This document shows, one piece after another, positions 35,612 to 42,020 of a stretch of 64,000 bases of DNA. Both the position numbers and the translations under genes were made by a program. A model generated the notes under the pieces. That model was not told where the DNA came from. It ran no database searches and saw only the letters and a program-made list of their open reading frames with translations. Numbering within the stretch: position 1 is the first letter of the stretch; every line of letters starts with the position of its first letter. Origin of the DNA: Rhodopseudomonas telluris (GTDB lineage Bacteria > Pseudomonadota > Alphaproteobacteria > Rhizobiales > Xanthobacteraceae); the NCBI RefSeq assembly GCF_042432815.1, contig NZ_JBHLWM010000001.1, positions 62,001-126,000 on the forward strand. Direction: 5' to 3'.

Positions 35612-35740
35612 CGAGGCCTCCCGGGCTTTTATCCCGCCGTGCGTCCGAGGGATGTCTCCCCTCGGGGGGCAGCTCTCGGACCAGCACCTTGCGAACAAGG
35701 CCGGAACCCTAGCCACCAACTCTGCGGCCGAGTTAACGTC
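35612..35740 (-). promoter_or_regulatory. Guanidine-I (ykkC) riboswitch
   Basis: On the minus strand the conserved aptamer blocks appear in order: CTAGGGTTCCGG (around 35705), GCTGGTCCGAGAG (around 35680), ACGCACGGCGGGATAAAAGC (around 35635) and CCCGGGAG (35617-35624). The internal GCCCCCCGAGGGGAGA segment forms the variable hairpin. These are the hallmark sequences of the guanidine-I class. It turns on guanidine import and degradation genes when guanidinium is present. Confidence 0.93.
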
Positions 35741-35769
35741 GAGTCCGTGCGGTTGAAAAGATGCCGCAG

Positions 35770-35784
35770 GCACAAACAATGTGC
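35770..35784. promoter_or_regulatory. NtrC-like palindrome upstream of the guanidine operon
   Basis: GCAC-AAACAAT-GTGC fits the NtrC half-site arrangement GCAC-N7-GTGC, 30 bases before the riboswitch. No good sigma-54 promoter (GG-N10-GC) is aligned with it, so this is tentative. It would make sense for a nitrogen-scavenging operon. Confidence 0.35.
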
Positions 35785-35939
35785 AGCGGCTGCGGTTTCT
35801 TGCGCCAGCCTGCCGCGCGTGAGGTCGTTGCAGGTATTAGATTGTACCGAATTGACCGGTTCGACGATCAAGGCCCGGCAGGCCATGAAGCCGTGCCCGA
35901 TCATGTCCTTCGGCAGATCTCGGCCGATCAGCGTCGGCG

Positions 35940-37682
35940 CTACTGATGCCAGGTGACCAGCGGCAGGTAGTGATGCGGCAGGCGCATCACGATCAGATCC
36001 TTGCGCCGCACCACATTGGTCGGGTACGGGGTGTCCAGATTGCTGGTGTCGATCCGGACGCTGGCGCTCTCTTCGCCGTCGAGGATCGCCGACTCCTGAC
36101 GCGGAAACGCGAAGGTGTCGGGACCGAATACGGCGCTGGCGCCGAGGAAGCCGCGCCCCGGATCGACCACATTGGCGAACGCCAGATAGATGTTGTTCTC
36201 GCCGCTCCGGGTGCGGAAGGCGTGCCAGTGATACGGGTCGGCGCCCTTCGGGATCGGGTAATTGTGCGGGATCGCGGTCCCGGCATGCGCGCCGGTGAAC
36301 ACGCCGGCGATCGCCGCCGGGCAGGCGACGATGTCGCAGCCGCGCAGCGCCAGCGCGCGGATCGCCTCCGGATACAGCGCGTCGTGGCCGATCGCGAGGC
36401 CGACCCGGCCGATCGCAAGATCGAACACCTTCCACTTGTCGCCCGCCGTCGCCCAGTCGGCATCGGCATTGCCGAGATGGATCTTGCGATAGCTGCCGAC
36501 CAGTCCCTCCGGCCCCGCCAGCAGCGCGGTGTTGTACACGGCCGTGCCTTCGCGTTCGGCGATGCCGGCGACCAGATAGGTCCGCAGCTTCATGGCCAGC
36601 CTCGTGAACGCCGTGACGGTCGGTCCTTCAAGGGCTTCGGCGCAGGCGGCCGGATCGGTGAGGCCGGTGAGGGCGAGTTCGGGAAACACGATCATCTCGG
36701 GCGTGCCACGCGCCATCAGATCGCGGGCATGCCGTTCGATCGTCGCGAGATTCGCGGATGGATCGTCGGCGGGTGCGAACTGCACCACCGCGATTTCCGA
36801 AACCTTGCCCTTGGGGATCGGCTGATAGCCATACAGCCGGAAGAAATCGCCCGGATTCCAGGTGAAGCTGTTGCTCATCAGCTCCGCGTAGAGTTCGGGC
36901 CGCCGCTTGGCGAACACCTGCTCGCCGAGCACCTCGCGTTTGCGCACGGTGCCAGGATCGATCTGGGCGTAAGCCACGCCGTCGCCGCTGTCGATCGACG
37001 CCGCAATGCTGCCATCCGGCGCGATCACGCAACTGCCGCCGGAGAACTGCACGGTGCGCTCCAGCCCCCAGCGATTGGCCTCGATCACGTAGCAGGAGTT
37101 CTCGAACGCGCGACTGATCCAGTACGGCGCGGGGGTGCGCTCCGCCAGCCAGTTGGAGATGTGGCAGATTACGTCGGCGCCGGCGACCGCTTCGAGGCGC
37201 GCGGTTTCGAAGAAGTGCAGGTCCATGCACACCAGCAGGCCGATGCGCCCCAGCTCGGTGTCGAACACCTGATGGGCGATGTCGCCGTTCGCGGCCCATT
37301 TCGGTTCGGCAATGTAGGGATGCGATTTGCGATGCTTGCCGACCACGCCCTGCGGGCCGATCAGCACCGCGGTGTTGTAGAACAGGTCGGTGGCGGAATC
37401 GACTTCCGGCATGCCCAGCACGATGTAGCAATGATGCGCTTCGCAGATCTGCTGGAAACGGTCGGTCGATGCTCCGGGGACGGTTTCGACGAACGGTCGC
37501 ATCTCGTCGCGGTCGTACCAGCAATAGCCGGTGGTCCCCATCTCGGGGGTCACGATCAGGCGTGCGCCGCCGGCCGCGGCTTCCTCGCACAACGCCACCA
37601 GCCGCGCGATGTTGCGCTCCTTCTCGTACATCGTCGGTTCGAACTGAACAGTCGCAGCGCGATAGCTCGGGGTGGTGGTCAT
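35940..37682 (-). CDS. Tandem nitrilase-superfamily protein, second domain lacking the catalytic cysteine
   Basis: Two carbon-nitrogen hydrolase domains are joined in 580 residues. Domain 1 (residues 6-270) keeps the full triad: E47 in TPEMGTTG, K119 in KHRKSHPY, C152 in LLVCMDLHF. Domain 2 (295-560) keeps E335 (FPELALTG) and K400 (SYRKIHLG), but the cysteine position is glycine (G432 in LAIGHDALYPE), so it should be inactive. It likely hydrolyses an amide, carbamoyl or nitrile compound. ATG 37682 has GGGAG upstream; an in-frame ATG at 37718 is possible. A terminator-bearing leader and amiR/amiC lie upstream. Confidence 0.85.
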   Translation of the reverse strand: MTTTPSYRAATVQFEPTMYEKERNIARLVALCEEAAAGGARLIVTPEMGTTGYCWYDRDEMRPFVETVPGASTDRFQQICEAHHCYIVLGMPEVDSATDLFYNTAVLIGPQGVVGKHRKSHPYIAEPKWAANGDIAHQVFDTELGRIGLLVCMDLHFFETARLEAVAGADVICHISNWLAERTPAPYWISRAFENSCYVIEANRWGLERTVQFSGGSCVIAPDGSIAASIDSGDGVAYAQIDPGTVRKREVLGEQVFAKRRPELYAELMSNSFTWNPGDFFRLYGYQPIPKGKVSEIAVVQFAPADDPSANLATIERHARDLMARGTPEMIVFPELALTGLTDPAACAEALEGPTVTAFTRLAMKLRTYLVAGIAEREGTAVYNTALLAGPEGLVGSYRKIHLGNADADWATAGDKWKVFDLAIGRVGLAIGHDALYPEAIRALALRGCDIVACPAAIAGVFTGAHAGTAIPHNYPIPKGADPYHWHAFRTRSGENNIYLAFANVVDPGRGFLGASAVFGPDTFAFPRQESAILDGEESASVRIDTSNLDTPYPTNVVRRKDLIVMRLPHHYLPLVTWHQ

Positions 37683-37800
37683 GAACGGCTCCCAGCCGGC
37701 CGCCATCGGCCGGTCCATGATGAACGCGTCGATCGCGCGCCGCCGAGCGGCGAGAGACGCTGCGCATGTCGGTGAGCTGACGGCCCTGTCAGCAGGCAAC

Positions 37801-37840
37801 AAAAAACCCGCACCATCCTCCGGCCGGAGGATCGAGCGGG
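37801..37840 (-). terminator. Leader terminator ahead of the tandem nitrilase gene
   Basis: On the minus strand CCCGCTCGATCCTCCGG pairs with CCGGAGGATGGTGCGGG and TTTTTT follows, a textbook intrinsic terminator 120 bases before the nitrilase start. Just upstream in the amiR-nitrilase gap are three more hairpins (37921-37933, 37891-37904, 37857-37874). This layout fits AmiR-type antitermination. Confidence 0.82.
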
Positions 37841-37937
37841 CTGCATCGCCATGGCATGACGCGCTGGCGCGTCACGCACCTGAAGCATGGCCTCGCGATC
37901 GAGGGGATGCGCTCAGGTCCGTCTGTTTCAGACGAAG

Positions 37938-38552
37938 CTAAATACAAGCATCGTTCTTGAGACCGCGCAAGAGCGTTTCGGAATCGATGATCGCCTTGGC
38001 GATCTGATCGATCGGGATGCGCTGCGCCATCGCGGTCTCGCGCAACCGGGTGTACGCGTCCTGCTCGCTGATCTTGTTTGTCGCCATCAGGATGGCCTTG
38101 GCGCGGGCCACGGTCTGGCCGCCCAGCACCTTGCGCTTGTATTTGCGCGCTTCCTTTTGCAGGCGCTGGTGCTGCAGCCAAAGCTTGCGTGCGATCGCCA
38201 GATTGGTGAGCAGGCCGAACGGCCGGATCGGCCGCTCGATCACCGACAGCGCGCCGCTTTCCAGCACCATCTGCAGCATCGCAGGATTCTCGTAGCTCAC
38301 CACCGCCAGGATCGTCGGCGGCGGATTCGGCAGCGCCTTGAGCAGTCGCCCGATTTCCTCGCGCGCCTCCGCCTCCATGGCGAGGAAGACGACGTCGCAG
38401 CTGTTCGGCAGCGTCGCCGGCACCGGCCAGACGATGTGCGCCGTGCAGCCGATCCGGCGCAGATGCTCGACCAACCGCTCGCCGTCCGGATCGAGCGGAT
38501 GAATCACCGTGACGTCGAGGTGGCGGAGATCCTTCAGCAGCGCGAAGGACAT
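37938..38552 (-). CDS. amiR: AmiR/NasT-type ANTAR antitermination regulator
   Basis: The 204-residue protein has a degenerate receiver domain (residues 10-120, without a canonical phospho-acceptor Asp arrangement) and a C-terminal ANTAR RNA-binding domain of three helices: KRKVLGGQTVARAKAILMATNKISEQDAYTRLRETAM. A coiled-coil-like KLWLQHQRLQKEARK links them, as in Pseudomonas AmiR. It would bind hairpins in the leader downstream and prevent termination before the nitrilase gene. ATG 38552 follows the amiC stop by 17 bases. Confidence 0.87.
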   Translation of the reverse strand: MSFALLKDLRHLDVTVIHPLDPDGERLVEHLRRIGCTAHIVWPVPATLPNSCDVVFLAMEAEAREEIGRLLKALPNPPPTILAVVSYENPAMLQMVLESGALSVIERPIRPFGLLTNLAIARKLWLQHQRLQKEARKYKRKVLGGQTVARAKAILMATNKISEQDAYTRLRETAMAQRIPIDQIAKAIIDSETLLRGLKNDACI

Positions 38553-38569
38553 GTCGCGGCCCGCCCCGG

Positions 38570-39718
38570 TCACGACGACAGCACCCAGTCGCTTGCCGGC
38601 TCGTGCCGGGCGCGGCTTTCGAGCATGAATGGATCGGGCGGCTCGCGAACCAGCGCATCGTGCACGATCCGGTAGCGGCCCGCCGCGTCGAGGCGGGCGA
38701 CCCGCGGCCACAGATGCGTATGATTGGTGCCGCGGTCGATCCGGACGCGGCCCTGCGGCGCGTCGTATTCGACCTGCCACAACGCCGGCAGCAGATCGTC
38801 GAGGTGGTCGCTGCCGCATTGCTCCAGCGCGGCGGCAAACAGGTACATCTGGAAATAGGCGGCTTCTGCCGGCGCCGTTACCGGCTGAGCGGCGCCATAG
38901 CGCGCCTGATAGGCCGCGACGAAGCGGCGCGCCGCCGGCGTGTCGAGGCTCTGGAAGAACGGCGCGGCGGTGACGTGACCCTCGGCGACGTCGGGGCGCA
39001 TCTGCACGAAGTCCGCCTCGCTGGTAGACTGGCTGGCGATCGGCAAGCGGCGCCCGTCGAAGCCTGCGTCCTTGAATGCGGTGAAGAACGGCACGATGCC
39101 GGCGCCGACGATGGTGGAGTAGATCACCTCGGGCGCCGTCGCGGAAATCCGGTCGAGAATCTTCCCGATATGGTCGGCGGTGAGATCGAGCGGCACATAC
39201 ATCTCTTCGACCGCGCGGCCCCCGGCGGCGGCGAACAGGTCGGCGATGATGCGGTTGGATTCGTAGGGATAGACGTAGTTCGAGCCGACCAGGAATACAC
39301 GCTTGCCGTGGTGCCGCGTCAGATAGTCGACCAGTTGCACGGAGTTCTGGTTCGGCGCGGCTCCGGTGTAGATGCAGTGGCGCGAATATTCGAACCCCTC
39401 ATAGAGCGTCGGGTAGAACAGCAATGCGCCACGGGCTTCCACCAGTGGCAGCATCGCCTTGCGCGTGCTCGACATGTGGCCGCCGAACAGAACCCGCACG
39501 CCGTCCTCGTCGATCAATCGCGCGGTCAGTTGTGCATAGCGCGCGGGCGTCGACGCCGGATCGTACACCACGGGCTCGATCGGACGGCCGCGGACGCCGC
39601 CGGTGCCGTTGATCTCCTCGATCGCCAGCAATGTCGCATGGCGCTGTGTGCGTTCGATCGCCTCGGTCACGCCGGTCTGCGAAAACAGCACGCCAACCCG
39701 CCAGGGCTCAACTCGCAT
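38570..39718 (-). CDS. amiC: AmiC-type amide sensor protein
   Basis: The 382-residue protein is a type I periplasmic-binding fold without a signal peptide, the mark of cytosolic AmiC: RVGVLFSQTGVTEAIERTQ, EEINGTGGVRGRPIEPVVYDP, VRVLFGGHMSSTRKAMLP, and FLVGSNYVYPYESNRI. AmiC binds AmiR and releases it on binding an inducing amide (acetamide or similar), and is related to the urea binder UrtA. ATG 39718 is preferred over GTG 39727. It is the first gene of amiC-amiR-nitrilase. Confidence 0.88.
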   Translation of the reverse strand: MRVEPWRVGVLFSQTGVTEAIERTQRHATLLAIEEINGTGGVRGRPIEPVVYDPASTPARYAQLTARLIDEDGVRVLFGGHMSSTRKAMLPLVEARGALLFYPTLYEGFEYSRHCIYTGAAPNQNSVQLVDYLTRHHGKRVFLVGSNYVYPYESNRIIADLFAAAGGRAVEEMYVPLDLTADHIGKILDRISATAPEVIYSTIVGAGIVPFFTAFKDAGFDGRRLPIASQSTSEADFVQMRPDVAEGHVTAAPFFQSLDTPAARRFVAAYQARYGAAQPVTAPAEAAYFQMYLFAAALEQCGSDHLDDLLPALWQVEYDAPQGRVRIDRGTNHTHLWPRVARLDAAGRYRIVHDALVREPPDPFMLESRARHEPASDWVLSS

Positions 39719-40069
39719 TCCTGCCACCTACCAACGCCGTCGCTGAAGACCGGCGGAACCACACGTCTCGCTGCGCCCAGATTCGAGAGGGGAGCAACAT
39801 CGTGACGCTTCCGCCTTTGCTTCAATGAAAGGGGCCGACTTCCGAAGCGCCGATTGTCTGCGGGCTTCGCCGCGGTTTCAAGCCAGCGGTGGATCGCGAG
39901 GCGCCAAAGAGGAGAACCTCAGCACAGTGTGAGTCGATCTGCTCGTGGCTGCGTGGCTGCGGCGATGCGAACTCATCATGTCTCGACATCGTGGGTCGCG
40001 ATTGGTCGCGATGACCTATCGCGGCGCCTAGATGCTGTGCAGGCGCGTCCGAAAAATCGGCAGGCGATC
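39719..40069. other. Intergenic stretch without a gene
   Basis: No frame here has codon use or a start that I would support. Frames that are open are shadows of the MarR gene. The stretch presumably holds the amiC promoter, but I cannot point to a convincing -35/-10 pair. Confidence 0.6.
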
Positions 40070-40564
40070 TCATTCGAGAACGGGCGCGCTGGTGTCCTGG
40101 TTGGCGTTGCGATCGACGATACGCTGCATCATCGCGATGAGCTGCGTGCGCTCGCGGTCGGAAAGCCCTTGTAATGTCGCTTCGTGTGCGTCCCGCGCTG
40201 CGCCTTCGATCCTGGCGAGTAAGGCCGCGCCCGACCGCGTCAACCGGCACAGCCGCGCACGCCGATCCGCGGTGTTGATCGGGCGCTCGATCAGATTGCG
40301 GGCTTCGAGCCGTTTCAGCGCGCCCGTCGTGGTGGTGCGGTCGAGCGCGATATCGGCCGCCAACGTGGTCTGATCCGCCGTTTTCCGGGCCGCCAGCGCC
40401 GACAGCAGGCTGTATTGCAGCGGGGTGACTTCAAATTGACCACACGCTTGCTGAAACAGCGCGACGTGAATCTGGTGGAGCCGCCGGATCAAAAAGCCGG
40501 GGCGCTGGGCGAGCGGCCACGGCTCGTGAGTGGTCTCGCTGACGCGCGAATGCCTCTGCCGCAA
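40070..40564 (-). CDS. MarR-family transcriptional regulator
   Basis: A 164-residue winged-helix regulator: GFLIRRLHQIHVALFQQACG (dimer helix), VTPLQYSLLSALAARKTADQTTLAADIALDRTTTTGALKRL (HTH) and NTADRRARLCRLTRSG (wing). TTG at 40564, behind GGAGAG, is the likely start. The HTH resembles regulators of aromatic or N-heterocycle catabolism. It is divergent from the amidohydrolase-molybdenum hydroxylase operon and likely represses it, with the palindrome in the gap as operator. Confidence 0.86.
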   Translation of the reverse strand: MRQRHSRVSETTHEPWPLAQRPGFLIRRLHQIHVALFQQACGQFEVTPLQYSLLSALAARKTADQTTLAADIALDRTTTTGALKRLEARNLIERPINTADRRARLCRLTRSGAALLARIEGAARDAHEATLQGLSDRERTQLIAMMQRIVDRNANQDTSAPVLE

Positions 40565-40684
40565 GCTGTTCTCTCCATCTTTGCACGCCGGGCCAGCCGA
40601 AGCCGTTTAGCGGAACTGAGTAGCGCGATTCGCTACGTCCTTCGTCTCTTAGACTTTGGCATAAGGCTTGCTAGATGCAAATGC

Positions 40685-40696
40685 GAAGCATGCTTC
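40685..40696. promoter_or_regulatory. Palindromic operator candidate in the marR-amidohydrolase gap
   Basis: GAAGCATGCTTC is a perfect 12-base palindrome, extendable with one mismatch, 37 bases before the amidohydrolase ATG. MarR dimers bind palindromes of this size near the promoters they repress. Confidence 0.5.
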
Positions 40697-40732
40697 GTAA
40701 TTTGATCCGGGTCTTCGAAGGAGAGCGTTCCG

Positions 40733-42010
40733 ATGTCGGTCAGTGCCAGCTTTGATCTTCTGTTGCGTGGCGGGCGGGTGATCTGTCCCGCGTCCGGCAT
40801 CGATGGTGCGTTCGATGTCGCGGTGCGCAGCGGAAAGATCGCGGCCGTACAGAAGGACATTCTGCCGTCGAGCGCCAAAGAAGTAGTCGATGTTGCCGGG
40901 CAGTTGGTGCTGCCCGGATTGATCGATACGCACGCGCATATCTATCAATATGTCTCCGGCCGCTTCGGCATGAACCCCGACATGGTCGGCGTCCGATCGG
41001 GCGTCACCGCGCTGATCGATCAGGGCGGTCCGTCCTGCATGACGCTGCCGGGCTTCCGTCACTTCATCGCCGAGCCGGCCAAGTCGCGCGTCTACGCCTT
41101 CCTGTCGGCCTATCTGGTCGGCGGCCTCGAGGGTCATTACTACCCGCAGCTCTACAGCCCGGAGGGCGTCGATATCGACGCCACCGTGAAGGCGGCCCGC
41201 GCCAATCCGGACATCGTGCGCGGCATCAAGGCCCATGCGGAAATCGGCGGCTTCGCGCGCTGGGGCATTCGCGTCATTGAGATGGCGGCGGAGATCGGCC
41301 GGCAGGCGGACCTGCCGGTCTACGTGCATTTCGGCCAGCTCTGGGGCCTGCCCGAGAGCGGTGCCAATGGTGAGGATGCCGACACCATCCTGACCCGCGT
41401 CATTCCGCTGCTCAAGGAAGGCGACGTGCTGGCGCATCCGTTCACGCGGCACCCCGGCGGCTTCATCAATCGCGAGGGCGTGGTGCATCCGGTGATTCAG
41501 GCGGCGCTCGACCGCGGCCTCAGGGTCGATGTCGGCCACGGCAGTCACTTCTCCTATCGGCTCGCCAAGATGGCGATCGCTGGCGGCATCGTGCCGACCA
41601 CGCTCGGCGCCGATATTCACGGCTACAATACGCATGTGCCGGCGCCGGCCGGCACGCCCGATCAGCACGAGGACGAAGAGAATCATCCGTTCGCCGGGCA
41701 GGCCAAGTTCAGCCTGGTACAGGCGATGAGCTCGATGATGGCGCTCGGCCTGTCGCTCGAGCAGGTCGTACCGATGGTCACCGCCAATCCGGCCAAGATG
41801 ATCGCGCGCTCGGACGAGATCGGAGCGTTGAAGGTCGGCATGGCAGCCGACGTGTCGGTGCTGACGCAGCGCCCCGGCCGCTTCGTGCTGCGCGACAACG
41901 AGAATACCGAAGTGATCGCCGACAGCCTGCTGCAGCCGGCGTTCTGCCTGCGCGCCGGTGTTCGCTACGACGCCGACGCGTCGATCCTCCCCGAAGCCGT
42001 CGCGGCCTGA
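40733..42010 (+). CDS. Metal-dependent amidohydrolase (dihydroorotase-like, COG3964 type)
   Basis: The 425-residue TIM-barrel hydrolase has the metal ligands of a binuclear amidohydrolase: H67 and H69 in DTHAHIY, a probably carbamylated K166 in GIKAHAEIG, H199 in YVHFGQ, H235 in AHPFTRH, and D294 in GADIHGYN. COG3964 enzymes include deacetylases and hydrolases of cyclic or N-acyl compounds. GGAG precedes ATG 40733. As first gene of the operon ahead of a molybdenum hydroxylase and importer, it probably opens or trims an amide of the imported substrate. Confidence 0.85.
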   Translation: MSVSASFDLLLRGGRVICPASGIDGAFDVAVRSGKIAAVQKDILPSSAKEVVDVAGQLVLPGLIDTHAHIYQYVSGRFGMNPDMVGVRSGVTALIDQGGPSCMTLPGFRHFIAEPAKSRVYAFLSAYLVGGLEGHYYPQLYSPEGVDIDATVKAARANPDIVRGIKAHAEIGGFARWGIRVIEMAAEIGRQADLPVYVHFGQLWGLPESGANGEDADTILTRVIPLLKEGDVLAHPFTRHPGGFINREGVVHPVIQAALDRGLRVDVGHGSHFSYRLAKMAIAGGIVPTTLGADIHGYNTHVPAPAGTPDQHEDEENHPFAGQAKFSLVQAMSSMMALGLSLEQVVPMVTANPAKMIARSDEIGALKVGMAADVSVLTQRPGRFVLRDNENTEVIADSLLQPAFCLRAGVRYDADASILPEAVAA

Positions 42011-42020
42011 GGAGAACGTG

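Noticed and set aside
35946..37775. 609-codon plus-strand open frame opposite the tandem nitrilase
   Set aside because: Shadow frame without recognisable domains.
39822..40250. Minus-strand frame of 142 codons overlapping the MarR gene
   Set aside because: Arg/His-rich shadow of the MarR reading frame; no motif.
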